From contig JAOUIH010000008.1 of the NCBI GenBank assembly GCA_029884165.1, positions 1-64,000 of the forward strand: a DNA stretch of 64,000 nt, given 5' to 3'. The DNA comes from Gammaproteobacteria bacterium. Its GTDB lineage: Bacteria; Pseudomonadota; Gammaproteobacteria; Steroidobacterales; Woeseiaceae. Below, one piece after another: positions 50,211 to 59,816 of this stretch (position 1 is the stretch's first letter; each line of letters starts with the position of its first letter). Both the position numbers and the translations under genes were made by a program. The notes beneath the pieces were generated by a model, which saw nothing but the letters and a program-made list of their open reading frames with translations, did no database searches and had not been told where the DNA came from.

Positions 50211-51644
50211 TCAGTTCTTGTCGTGGCCGTGATCGGTCGTCAGCGGGCTCAGGTAGTGCCTCTCGGTCAGGCCCCGCTTGCGCATCGCGATGCCGTTCAG
50301 GCATTGGCGAATGACGCGGGCCGAGTTCATCGCCGTCGTGTAACCGGGATCGACGAGGGGATTCAGCTCGACCAGTTCGAAGCCCACGACCTTGTTCTCG
50401 GCGCACAGGCCGCGCACGATCGGGAACACCTCGCGCGTCGTCAGGCCTGCCGGCTCCGGCGTGCCGGTGCCCGGCGTGAATGCCGGGTCGAGTACGTCGA
50501 TGTCGAAGGAGATGAAAATGTACTCCGGACCGTCGAGCGCCTCGTCCAGCACGCGCTCCATCGTCGCCTCCCAGCCGTTCTTCTCGATCTCCGCCATCGT
50601 GTGGTAGCGCAGCCCGTTCTCGCGCATCCACTGGAAGCCCTGGTCGCTGGGCCAGGAACCGCGGAGCCCGACCTGGATAAAGTTCTGGCCCGGCACGAGG
50701 CCCTCGTTGAACAGGCGGCGCACCGGCTGGCCGTGCGAGATCATGTGCGCGCCGTAACCCACGCCCGCGTCGTAGTGCGCGTCGAAATGCACGATGCCGA
50801 CCTTGCCGACCCCGTAGGCGTCGACGACGCCGGCCGCGTCCGGGTACATCAGCGAGTGGTCGCCGCCGACGATGAACGGGATCGTGCCGGTCGTCGCGAC
50901 CTCGCGCACGATCTCGCGTATGTGCTCCAGGCTGCGCTCGGTCGACAGCGAATCGACGGCGATGTCGCCGTAGTCGACAATCGTCAGCTCGTTGAACTCC
51001 GAGACCATCGTGTGCATGTACTGCGGGTCCGACATGCCGACCCCCGTGTAGATCTCCGCGGTTCGCAGCGCCCGCGGGCCGTAGGCCGCGCCGCGAAAAC
51101 CCGAGCCCATGTCGAGCCCCGCACCCATGATTGCCACGTCGACCTCGCCGGCCAGCAGGTCCGCTGGCGTCAGCGCCACCGGCAGGTTGAAGAAGGTCGG
51201 TATGCCCTCCTTCGGGCCGGCGTACAGGTAACGATTGATGTTGATCGGGCCGGGCGCACGCGGCGTGTCGAACTCGGCAGGCCGCCGCACCTTCCAGGCG
51301 TTGAAGCCGGGCGAGTTCGTGTTCAGCGGTATCGACGCCGGGTCGGTCTCGGGATTGAACTTCGAGAGCTCCGTGACCTTGATCATCGCGTCGATGTAGG
51401 CCTCGATCTCCTCGGGCGTCTTCGGCTCGAGCCGCGCGAACAGCAGCTCGTGGCGCTCGGCGAAGCCGAGCGCGTCCTCGCCGCGCAGGAAGTCGATCGT
51501 CTCCTGCGGCAGGCCCCGGACTTTCGCGGCCAGCGAATCCGGCAGGTCGACCGGCTGAAAGGGTTCCTCCTCCTGGGCCAGGCCGACGGCAGATATCGCG
51601 AGCAGCACCCATACCGCCAGGTAGCGGTCGGTCGTCAGATTCAT
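50211..51644 (-). CDS. Secreted agmatinase/arginase-family ureohydrolase
   Basis: The 477-residue protein has a signal peptide (about residues 1-23) and an additional N-terminal region of roughly 130 residues before the ureohydrolase fold. The binuclear Mn2+ motifs are complete: FIVGGDHSLMYP, IVHFDAHYDAGVG and ISFDIDVLDPAFTPGTGTPEPAGL. Family activity is hydrolysis of agmatine, arginine or a guanidino compound; export to the periplasm is unusual and the substrate is unknown. It overlaps nothing and is followed closely by the P1 peptidase gene. Confidence 0.88.
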   Translation of the reverse strand: MNLTTDRYLAVWVLLAISAVGLAQEEEPFQPVDLPDSLAAKVRGLPQETIDFLRGEDALGFAERHELLFARLEPKTPEEIEAYIDAMIKVTELSKFNPETDPASIPLNTNSPGFNAWKVRRPAEFDTPRAPGPININRYLYAGPKEGIPTFFNLPVALTPADLLAGEVDVAIMGAGLDMGSGFRGAAYGPRALRTAEIYTGVGMSDPQYMHTMVSEFNELTIVDYGDIAVDSLSTERSLEHIREIVREVATTGTIPFIVGGDHSLMYPDAAGVVDAYGVGKVGIVHFDAHYDAGVGYGAHMISHGQPVRRLFNEGLVPGQNFIQVGLRGSWPSDQGFQWMRENGLRYHTMAEIEKNGWEATMERVLDEALDGPEYIFISFDIDVLDPAFTPGTGTPEPAGLTTREVFPIVRGLCAENKVVGFELVELNPLVDPGYTTAMNSARVIRQCLNGIAMRKRGLTERHYLSPLTTDHGHDKN

Positions 51645-51670
51645 TGGTTCCCCCTGCCCTGTGCGGGCAC

Positions 51671-53500
51671 TTATTCGCAGGTCCACTCGCCGCCTATCTT
51701 ACTGCAGAAATCCGGCGCGCCGCGCGCGTCCCACAGGTCGATAATGCTGCCGCGCCGGGCATAGTCTAGATACGCGGGATGCTTCATGAATTCATGCGCC
51801 CGGAAGATTATCCCGTCGCGCAACAGCCAGTCCGCATTGTTCCAGACCGGGTCCTCGGCGGTGACGATATCGCCGATCGCGCGCCAGTAGGCGTCCAGGT
51901 ATCCGAATTGCAGGTACGCCTCCAGCAGTAGAACCTTGCTGATGTTATCGGGCGCTTCGGCACCCTTGACGGCGATCCACTCTCGCAGGAATTTTTCGCC
52001 GCCCCCGGACGCGGTGACGCCCTCCAGGATCGTCCGCACATCGTCGACCGTCCAACCGAATTTCTCGAATCTGCCGACCGACCCTATCGCCGCGTCGTAC
52101 TCGCCGGCCACGAATTCGTCCATGCCGATATTCGACCAGTAGACGGTTCCGCCAACGTCGATTGCGCGGCGCCACGACTCGCGGGCCTCCTGCCGCCGCC
52201 CGAGGCCCCGCAGCGCGGCGCCCTGCCGGAAATGACTGAGCGACGACAGGGGTTCCAGCTCCAGCATGCGCTCGGCGCAATGCAGCGCATCGGTCACGTA
52301 GCCGGTCACCAGGTAAAAGTCGCAGAGGACCCTCGCGACGTTGTAGTCGCCGGGTGCGGCACGGTACGCCGCCTCCGTTGCCTCGATGGCGCGCTTCCAG
52401 TTGCCGACGCCCGGTTCGGCGATCGACGCAAGCAGCCGGGCGACGACCAGCGTCGGATCGACGGCGAGGGCCGCGCTGGCCGATTCGTATACCAGCGGTC
52501 GGGCGGCCGGCGACTCGATGCGCTCCCCGGCCGAGCCCCAGTACGCCAGTGCCTTCAGTTCGTGCGCCTTGGCGAACCCGGGATCGTACGTAATAGCCTG
52601 ATCGAGCAGCGGCACAACGATATTCAGCGTTCGTGGATCCTCGTTACTCGTTATGTATGACAGGGCCTGCAGGTACAGGTCGTAGGCCGCCGCGTTGGTC
52701 GTCGGCTCGGCCCTACGCGGCAGGAAATGCAGCTTGAGCGCGCCGGCAATGGCGCCGGCCACGTCGTCCTGGATATCGAAGATGTCGGCCATCCGGCGAT
52801 CGTAGGTCTGCGACCACAGGTGGAAGCCGTCGCCGACGTTGACCAGCTGCGCGGTGACCCGCAACCGGTCACCCGACCGGCGAACCGAGCCTTCGAGGAC
52901 GGTGTCGACACCGAGCGCATCGCCGATTGCGCGCAGGTCCTCGGTCTTGTTCTTGAAGACGAACGACGAGGTGCGGCCGGCCACCTTGAGCTCCGGGATA
53001 TTCGCCAGCAGGTTCAGGAGTTCCTCGGACAGCCCGTCCGCGAAATAATCGTCGTCACCCGACATATTGACGAACGGCAGCACGGCGATCGACTGCCGGC
53101 CGGTCGTCGCGACGACCTCGCCAACCTCCGGCGCGGCCGGCTGCGTTGCCTCCGACAGCCACAGCCGGTCGGCGAGCAGCATGACGACCGCGACCGCCAG
53201 CACGGCGATGATGACGAAGTCGAGCTTGCGACCGGTCTGCCGGGTGATCGAGGTGCTGCGGTCGACGTCCCTCTCGCGCTTGATGCCCTCGGGCGTCAGC
53301 TCGAAGGCCCAGGCGACGATCAGCGCGATCGGCAGGCCGAGCGCCAGGGCGACGACAAAGGATTTCAGCACCCAGTCCGGCGCGCCGAAGTTCTCGAACG
53401 CGAACTCCGCGACCTGCGCGAGCACCCATCCGGCGACGGCGTAGGCTATGCCGACGCGAAAGACGTTCCTTCGTTTCAGCTCGTCGAACAACGACGCCAT
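51671..53500 (-). CDS. Membrane FlgO-like/TPR protein of the ELKRRNVFRV family
   Basis: The 609-residue protein starts MASLFDELKRRNVFRVGIAYAVAGWVLAQVAEFAFE and has two N-terminal helices (about 15-36 and 43-64), a third near 95-112, then SIAVLPFVNMSGDDDYFADGLSEELLNLLANIPELKVAGRTSSFVF and LEGSVRRSGDRLRVTAQLV (a FlgO-like domain). From about residue 240 on there are TPR-type helical repeats. The family is abundant in Woeseiaceae-like bacteria and its role is unknown. A truncated paralog lies at the window end. Confidence 0.8.
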   Translation of the reverse strand: MASLFDELKRRNVFRVGIAYAVAGWVLAQVAEFAFENFGAPDWVLKSFVVALALGLPIALIVAWAFELTPEGIKRERDVDRSTSITRQTGRKLDFVIIAVLAVAVVMLLADRLWLSEATQPAAPEVGEVVATTGRQSIAVLPFVNMSGDDDYFADGLSEELLNLLANIPELKVAGRTSSFVFKNKTEDLRAIGDALGVDTVLEGSVRRSGDRLRVTAQLVNVGDGFHLWSQTYDRRMADIFDIQDDVAGAIAGALKLHFLPRRAEPTTNAAAYDLYLQALSYITSNEDPRTLNIVVPLLDQAITYDPGFAKAHELKALAYWGSAGERIESPAARPLVYESASAALAVDPTLVVARLLASIAEPGVGNWKRAIEATEAAYRAAPGDYNVARVLCDFYLVTGYVTDALHCAERMLELEPLSSLSHFRQGAALRGLGRRQEARESWRRAIDVGGTVYWSNIGMDEFVAGEYDAAIGSVGRFEKFGWTVDDVRTILEGVTASGGGEKFLREWIAVKGAEAPDNISKVLLLEAYLQFGYLDAYWRAIGDIVTAEDPVWNNADWLLRDGIIFRAHEFMKHPAYLDYARRGSIIDLWDARGAPDFCSKIGGEWTCE

Positions 53501-53580
53501 GGGCTCCCTCCCCCAAGGGACCCGGGCATGATACCGGGAAATGAGTGTAAATCCCCAGTAAATCCGCTAACTTCGCCGCC

Positions 53581-56500
53581 ATGACAAAGCCCGGCAAGTG
53601 GCAGTTCTGGATCGACCGCGGCGGCACGTTCACCGACGTCGTGGCTCTCCGCCCCGACGGCGGCATCGCGACGGCGAAACTCTTGTCCGAGAATCCGGAG
53701 CACTACGCCGACGCGGCGGCCGAGGGTATCCGGCGCTTCGTCGCCGGTTCGGGCACCGGCATCGAGGCGATAAAGATGGGCACCACGGTCGCGACCAACG
53801 CACTGCTCGAGCGCCGCGGCACGCCGACGGTGCTGGTGGTCACCCGGGGCTTTCGCGACGCGCTCGCGATCGGCTACCAGAACCGGCCGGACATCTTCGC
53901 GCTGCAGATCGTCAAGCCGCCCCCACTGTATGCGTCGGTCATCGAGGCGGTCGAACGGCTCGATGCCGGCGGCGGGATCGTCACCGCATTGGGCGAGGAC
54001 GATGTCCGCGCACAACTTCAAAAGGGCTATGACGCCGGGCTGCGCTCGGTCGCGATCTGCCTGCTGCACGGCTACCGCTACCCGGCACACGAGCAGAGGA
54101 TCGGCGAACTCGCACGCGAAACCGGCTACACCCAGGTCTCGCTGTCGCACGATGTCGAGGCGCTGGTCAAGTTCGTCAGCCGTGCCGAGACGACGCTCGC
54201 CGACGCTTACCTGACACCCGTGCTGAACAACTACATCGAGGGACTACGGCGCGAACTCCGGGGCGTCGCAGAGCCCGAGCGGCTGCTGTTCATGCAGTCG
54301 AACGGCGGGCTCGTACTCGCCGACGGCTTCCGCGGCAAGAACAGCGTGCTGTCCGGTCCGGCCGCCGGCGTCGTGGGCATGGTCGAGACGGCGTCGCGCG
54401 CGGGCTTCGAGCGCCTGATCGGCTTCGACATGGGCGGCACGTCCACCGACGTGTCGGCCTGGAGCGGCGAGTACGAGCGCAGCAACGATTCCGAGGTGGC
54501 CGGCGTGCGATTGCGCGCGCCGATGATGAAGATCCACACGATTGCCGCCGGTGGCGGCTCGATCCTGAAATTCAGGGACGGCCGCTACCAGGTCGGGCCC
54601 GAGTCCGCCGGCGCGAACCCGGGGCCCGCCTGTTACCGGCGCGGCGGCCCGCTCGCCGTCACCGACGCCAACGTCCTGCTCGGCCGCATCCCGGTCGAGC
54701 ACTTTCCGCGGGTTTTCGGTCCGCGTGGCGACGAGCCCCTCGATGCCGAGTGCGTGCGGCAGCGCTTCGCGGAACTCGCTGCGACTGTCTCGGCCGGGCT
54801 CGGCTCGGACGTGACGCCCGAGGCCGTGGCCGACGGCTTCCTTGCCGTCGCCGTCGAGGGCATGGCCAACGCGATACGCAAGATCACGATCGAGCGCGGC
54901 GATGACGTGCGCGACTTCGTGCTGTGCTGCTTCGGCGGCGCGGGCGGGCAGCACGCCTGCAGGGTCGCCGAGGTGCTGGGCATGAAACGGGTCTGGCTGC
55001 ACCCGCTGGCCGGTGTGCTGTCGGCCTACGGGATGGGGCTCGCCGACATCCGCGCCGAGCGGCAGGTATCCGCAGACGTGCCCTTCAACGAGCAGGAACT
55101 CGCCGCCCTGCGGTCGACGATCGAGGGCCTGCGCGCCGACTGCGATGCCGCGCTGGCCGCCCAGAACGTGCCCGCCGCGAACCGCCGTTACGGCGTCGCG
55201 CTGGGGATCCGCGTCAGCGGCTCGGACACGGTGCTCGACGTGCCACTCGGCGATGCGGCCGGGATGCTGGATGCCTTTGCCGGGCTGTACCGCAACCGTT
55301 TCGGGACCGAGCCGGACTCGGAGCGGCTGATCGTCGCGACACTGCGCGTCGAGGGCACGGGCATGGAGCAGGCGTTCAGCGACCCGTTCATAGCGGCCGG
55401 CGGCCGTCCGCAGGCTGCCGGCAGCGCCGAGATGTGGACCGGCACGAAGCGCGAGCGGGTGCCCGTCTACCGGCGCGACGCGCTCGGCAGCGGCAGCGTC
55501 ATCGCCGGACCCGCCATCGTCGCGGAGGCCAATGCAACGACCGTCATCGACCCGGGCTGGCGTGGCAGCGTCAACGGCTGCGGCCACCTGCTGCTCGAGC
55601 GCAAGGCTCCGCTGGTCACCGCCGAGACAACGGCGGACGCGGTGCCCGACCCGGTGCGGCTGGAAATATTCAATCGCCTGTTCATGCACATCGCCGAGCA
55701 AATGGGCGTCGTACTGCAGAATACAGCGCTATCCGTGAACATCCGCGAGCGGCTCGACTTCTCCTGCGCGCTGTTCGACGCCGAGGGCCGGCTCGTGTCC
55801 AACGCACCGCACATGCCGGTGCATCTCGGCTCGATGGGCGAAAGCGTCCGGAGCGTCATCGCGGCGAAGGGCGGCGAACTCGGGCCGGGAGACGCGATCA
55901 TGCTGAACTCGCCCTACAATGGCGGCACGCACCTGCCCGATATCACAGTGGTGACGCCATGGTTCGCCGGCGCCGGCCGGCCGCTGTTCTTCCTCGCCTC
56001 GCGCGCGCATCACGCCGACATCGGCGGCATATCGCCCGGGTCGATGCCGCCGGATAGCCGTCATATCGACGAGGAAGGCGTGCTGATCGACAACTTCTGG
56101 CTCGTGCGCGCCGGACGGTTCAGGCTCGACGAGGTCAACGCGCTGCTGACCGGCGCCAGGTACCCGGCCAGGAACCCGCGCCAGAACGTCGCCGACCTCA
56201 AGGCGCAGCTCGCCGCCAACCAGCAGGGGATACGGCAGCTCGAAAAAGCCGTCGCCCGCTACGGCATGGACACCGTCCAGCGCTACCTGCGTTATGTGCG
56301 CGAGAACGCCGCTACCAGCGTACGCCGCCTGCTCGGTTCGCTGCGCGCCGGCGAGTTCGAATACGAGCTCGATTCGGGCGAGCTGATCCGCGTGCACGTA
56401 TCCGTCGATCACGCAGCCCGTATGGCGACGATCGACTTCGACGGCACGTCGCCGCAGTCGGAGAGCAATTTCAATGCGCCTGAGGCCGTGACGCGTGCCG

Positions 56501-57186
56501 CCGTGCTGTACGTCTTCCGCAGCCTGATCCGCGAGGAGATCCCGATGAACGAAGGCTGCCTGGAGCCGCTGGCGATCCGCATACCGGCGGGCAGCCTGCT
56601 GAGCCCGAGTTATCCTGCCGCCGTCGTCGCCGGCAACGTCGAGACCTCGCAGTGCGTCACCGACGCGCTGTATGGCGCGCTCGGCACGCTGGCCGCCTCG
56701 CAGGGCACCATGAACAACTTCACCTTCGGCAATGCGCGCGTGCAGTACTACGAGACGATCTGCGGCGGCGCCGGCGCGGGCCCGGGTTTCGACGGCTGCG
56801 ACGCGGTGCATACGCACATGACGAACTCGCGGTTGACCGATCCCGAGGTGCTCGAACTCCACTTTCCCGTGCGGGTCGAGGCCTTCGCGATCCGCGAAAA
56901 CTCGGGCGGCAAGGGCCGGTGGCACGGCGGCAACGGCGTTGTGCGCATGCTGCGCTTCACCGAGCCGGTCGAGGCCGCGATTCTCGCGAATCATCGCCGC
57001 ATCGCGCCTTTCGGACTCGCCGGCGGCGGCCCCGCACAGACGGGCGTCAACCGCGTCCTGCGCGCCGACGGGCGCGAGGAACGGCTCCCGGCCTGCGCGT
57101 CGGTCGAGCTCGCTGCCGGCGACCTGTTCTCGATCGAGACGCCCGGCGGCGGAGGCTACGGCCCGGCCGGGAAGACGGACGGCTGA
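53581..57186 (+). CDS. 5-oxoprolinase / hydantoinase, fused HyuA-HyuB
   Basis: The 1201-residue protein joins both subunits of the hydantoinase/oxoprolinase family. The N-terminal HyuA-like ATPase half begins [16 protein letters not shown] and has [16 protein letters not shown] and [13 protein letters not shown]. The HyuB-like half begins near residue 690 ([56 protein letters not shown]). Fused forms act as ATP-dependent 5-oxoprolinases, recycling pyroglutamate to glutamate. ATG 53581 is 80 bases from the divergent TPR gene. Both domain halves look intact. Confidence 0.94.
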   Translation: MTKPGKWQFWIDRGGTFTDVVALRPDGGIATAKLLSENPEHYADAAAEGIRRFVAGSGTGIEAIKMGTTVATNALLERRGTPTVLVVTRGFRDALAIGYQNRPDIFALQIVKPPPLYASVIEAVERLDAGGGIVTALGEDDVRAQLQKGYDAGLRSVAICLLHGYRYPAHEQRIGELARETGYTQVSLSHDVEALVKFVSRAETTLADAYLTPVLNNYIEGLRRELRGVAEPERLLFMQSNGGLVLADGFRGKNSVLSGPAAGVVGMVETASRAGFERLIGFDMGGTSTDVSAWSGEYERSNDSEVAGVRLRAPMMKIHTIAAGGGSILKFRDGRYQVGPESAGANPGPACYRRGGPLAVTDANVLLGRIPVEHFPRVFGPRGDEPLDAECVRQRFAELAATVSAGLGSDVTPEAVADGFLAVAVEGMANAIRKITIERGDDVRDFVLCCFGGAGGQHACRVAEVLGMKRVWLHPLAGVLSAYGMGLADIRAERQVSADVPFNEQELAALRSTIEGLRADCDAALAAQNVPAANRRYGVALGIRVSGSDTVLDVPLGDAAGMLDAFAGLYRNRFGTEPDSERLIVATLRVEGTGMEQAFSDPFIAAGGRPQAAGSAEMWTGTKRERVPVYRRDALGSGSVIAGPAIVAEANATTVIDPGWRGSVNGCGHLLLERKAPLVTAETTADAVPDPVRLEIFNRLFMHIAEQMGVVLQNTALSVNIRERLDFSCALFDAEGRLVSNAPHMPVHLGSMGESVRSVIAAKGGELGPGDAIMLNSPYNGGTHLPDITVVTPWFAGAGRPLFFLASRAHHADIGGISPGSMPPDSRHIDEEGVLIDNFWLVRAGRFRLDEVNALLTGARYPARNPRQNVADLKAQLAANQQGIRQLEKAVARYGMDTVQRYLRYVRENAATSVRRLLGSLRAGEFEYELDSGELIRVHVSVDHAARMATIDFDGTSPQSESNFNAPEAVTRAAVLYVFRSLIREEIPMNEGCLEPLAIRIPAGSLLSPSYPAAVVAGNVETSQCVTDALYGALGTLAASQGTMNNFTFGNARVQYYETICGGAGAGPGFDGCDAVHTHMTNSRLTDPEVLELHFPVRVEAFAIRENSGGKGRWHGGNGVVRMLRFTEPVEAAILANHRRIAPFGLAGGGPAQTGVNRVLRADGREERLPACASVELAAGDLFSIETPGGGGYGPAGKTDG

Positions 57187-57357
57187 CTCCGGGCAGCCAA
57201 TACGCGGACGTTCGCTGCGCGCCTGCGAGCACCAATTCGTACAAGTCCCGATTGCTATCGAGCGCCATCCCGTTAGCCTGTCGATGGTAAAGGCAACAAA
57301 GGCGAGGTCCGGCTTCGAACCGCCGGCACGAGCCGCGGGTAATCCAGCCGGCAATAC

Positions 57358-57864
57358 GTGTCCACGGGCACTCTCCACGCATTCCGGCAACATCCGGCGA
57401 TCGAGATCGCGGTGCCAGGGTCGGCGGTGGCGGCACTCGTCATGGGTGGTCTCGTTTACGTCGTCGACCGGGACTGGACCTCGACCCAGTTCCTGGCAGC
57501 TTTTGCCGGGCTGCAACCCGGGGTCTCGGGCCTGTTCGGTCCGCTCGGACCGGTCCTGCCCTCCTTCCTGCACGCGTACGCGTTTGCGCTGCTGCTGATC
57601 CTTCTCATTGGCCGCACACGCCGCGCCGCCGCCGTTGGCGCCGGCGCATGGTTTGCCTGCGCTGCGGCCCTTGAATTCCTGCAGGCCCCGTCGCTGCAAC
57701 GGCTTTTCATCGACCACGCGGTACCGGCCTCGGCCGCACCGCTACTCCACAGCATCCAGTCATACGTATTGAACGGGCATTTCGATCCGGGCGACCTGGT
57801 AGCCGCCGGACTCGGCTGCGCCGCGGCCAGCGCGATTTCGTCCGTTCGGGAGGCACCACCATGA
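57358..57864 (+). CDS. VanZ-like membrane protein (tentative)
   Basis: The 168-residue protein is a small integral membrane protein with about five hydrophobic helices. GLFGPLGPVLPSFLHAYAFALLLILLIG and GHFDPGDLVAAGLGCAAASAI resemble VanZ-like proteins, whose C-terminal D-x-x-D-(L)-x-A-x-x-x-G is typical. The start is GTG at 57358. Its TGA overlaps the ATG of the next gene, so the pair is translationally coupled. VanZ-like assignment is by pattern and may be wrong. Confidence 0.55.
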   Translation: MSTGTLHAFRQHPAIEIAVPGSAVAALVMGGLVYVVDRDWTSTQFLAAFAGLQPGVSGLFGPLGPVLPSFLHAYAFALLLILLIGRTRRAAAVGAGAWFACAAALEFLQAPSLQRLFIDHAVPASAAPLLHSIQSYVLNGHFDPGDLVAAGLGCAAASAISSVREAPP

Positions 57865-59747
57865 ACATCAAGACTATCGGCGACTTGCGTTATTTCTGGA
57901 TCGCGGCCCTCGTAACGATCGGCGTCGCAACGACTATCGCATCGGGCGGCGGCGGAGGATCGGGTGGCTCCGTGGAACCGCCACCCCCGACCGGGGGGCC
58001 GACACTGACTATCACGGCCGCCAATGGTACAGCCGTGTCATCGGCCGTACTCGTTTCCATCGGCGCCAGCTTCGACCTCGCCGACATCTCGAGGATCGAC
58101 CTGGTTCTGCCGGCGGCCGCGGGCTTGGCAGCGCCGTCCCGGTCGAGTTCCCTGCAGGGATTCGGGGCCCAGGCCGGGGTCCTGGCGAACTGCCCGAACG
58201 GCGGCACCGTCGATATCACGGAGACGGTTGCAGACCCGACGAAGCCGACGATCGGCGACCGCATCGTCGCCGTATTCACGGAATGCGACAACAACGACGG
58301 GTACGTGATCAGCGGAACCGTCGACCTGACGATCGCCGCACTGCAGGGCGACCCGTTGACCGATGTCTTCCTGGTAGGATTCGAGACCCTGCTCACCGAC
58401 GTCGTCGTAACCGAGGGCACCTTCGTATTCACCGCGGACGGCGACTTCCTCCTGACCTACGATTCGCTCGACTTCCCGGTCCTCACGATCACGCTCGCGG
58501 GCTCCAGCCTGCAAGTCGGCGAAAACTCCCTGGTCGCAACTCTCAGCAACTTCGATCATTCGCTGAGCGTGGACATGGGAGTCATTCCGGACACCAAGCT
58601 GGCGGATGCCCTCGGCCGCCTGCAGAGCACGGCGCTGGGCGGCTCGGTCGACTATGTGAGCACGGTCTCCATCCAGGCGATCGGCGACTTCAACCCGCAT
58701 ACGGGCGAAATACTGATTACCGGCGCCGGGGGATCATCGGTGAAGATAGTCGTCGTGGATAGCCTGAATGTCCGGCTGGAAATCGACACGAACGGCGACG
58801 GCACCATCGACCAGTTCGTCGACACGAGCTGGTCCGAGCTGACCGGCGAAACGACCCCCGCCGGCGGGTCCGCGATCACCAGCGACAACGTCTCCATCGT
58901 CGCGCGCGAGGTGTTCAACGCCGTCACCGGCTTCGGCTCGGTCACCGTGGCGGCAGGCGGGCAGTTCGCTCCGACCGGGGTCTTCACGCTGGTGCAACAG
59001 CAAGGCGTGTCGGGCGACTTCGGGCCGCTGACGATCGACTGCACCACCAGCGGCACGGCAGACGTGTCCGGGTCGATTGCTACTGCGGGTACGTATTCCG
59101 CCGGCGACAGCCTGGACGCCAGTTTCGCCGCCTGCATCCGGGCATCCGAGAAGCTCGACGGCGCCATGCAGCTCACTGTCGAGAGCTTCAGCGGCACCGT
59201 CGGCGCCGCCGTCTCGGTAGCCGCCAACGTTGCCGAGACCAACTTGCGGCGCGGGGCGGACGGCACCTGCCACATCGGCCTTGGCTCCTTCGCGACCTCC
59301 TACGATGCTGGCTTCGTCAACCCGGGCTTTGTCACGGCAGGCAGCACGGCCGTCGCGTTCGACATCAGCGCGGGCGGCCGGCATCAGATACTGAGCAATG
59401 CCTCCGTCAGTGCGCTGATCCAGATCGGCCAGCCGGGGACCGTCACCCGCGAGTCGTTCGGCAGCTTTACCGGCACCGACCTCGTCGGCAGTTTCAGCTA
59501 TATGAGCCTTGCCCCGGACGTGTTCGTCGTGGACGGTGACCCGTCGACCGGGCCGTCCTCCGGTGAACTCCTGGTAATGGCCGGCAACGGCAGCTCGATG
59601 CGGCTGGTGGCCGTCGACACCCTGACTGTCCGGCTGGATGCCGACTACAACGCCGATTCGACGATCGACGCGCAGTTGTTCACGACCTGGGCGGAGCTGG
59701 GTAACGGCAACGTGTTCGGGATCTGCGACCTCGATCCGGTCCCGTAA
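57861..59747 (+). CDS. Secreted protein with a duplicated domain, unknown function
   Basis: The 628-residue protein has a hydrophobic N-terminus (about residues 10-28) ending in ASGGGGGSGGS, a glycine-rich stretch typical after a lipobox, but the expected cysteine is missing. The exported part is rich in T, S, D and G and has two copies of one segment: GEILITGAGGSSVKIVVVDSLNVRLEIDTNGDGTIDQFVDTSWSEL (about residues 290-335) and a second near 570-620 (GELLVMAGNGSSMRLVAVD...). The D-x-N-x-D-x-x-I pattern could bind calcium. I do not recognise the family. Confidence 0.65.
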   Translation: MNIKTIGDLRYFWIAALVTIGVATTIASGGGGGSGGSVEPPPPTGGPTLTITAANGTAVSSAVLVSIGASFDLADISRIDLVLPAAAGLAAPSRSSSLQGFGAQAGVLANCPNGGTVDITETVADPTKPTIGDRIVAVFTECDNNDGYVISGTVDLTIAALQGDPLTDVFLVGFETLLTDVVVTEGTFVFTADGDFLLTYDSLDFPVLTITLAGSSLQVGENSLVATLSNFDHSLSVDMGVIPDTKLADALGRLQSTALGGSVDYVSTVSIQAIGDFNPHTGEILITGAGGSSVKIVVVDSLNVRLEIDTNGDGTIDQFVDTSWSELTGETTPAGGSAITSDNVSIVAREVFNAVTGFGSVTVAAGGQFAPTGVFTLVQQQGVSGDFGPLTIDCTTSGTADVSGSIATAGTYSAGDSLDASFAACIRASEKLDGAMQLTVESFSGTVGAAVSVAANVAETNLRRGADGTCHIGLGSFATSYDAGFVNPGFVTAGSTAVAFDISAGGRHQILSNASVSALIQIGQPGTVTRESFGSFTGTDLVGSFSYMSLAPDVFVVDGDPSTGPSSGELLVMAGNGSSMRLVAVDTLTVRLDADYNADSTIDAQLFTTWAELGNGNVFGICDLDPVP

Positions 59748-59816
59748 CGAGGGGGAGTGTGGCCACAGGCGGGCGACCCGAGTTGAACATCGTGGGCTCG
59801 CCTGAGGAGCGGGTTC

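Noticed and set aside
55729..57717. Minus-strand open frame of 662 codons opposite the oxoprolinase gene
   Set aside because: Its sequence is R/A/H-rich and lacks any domain, while the opposite strand encodes an intact fused hydantoinase/oxoprolinase.
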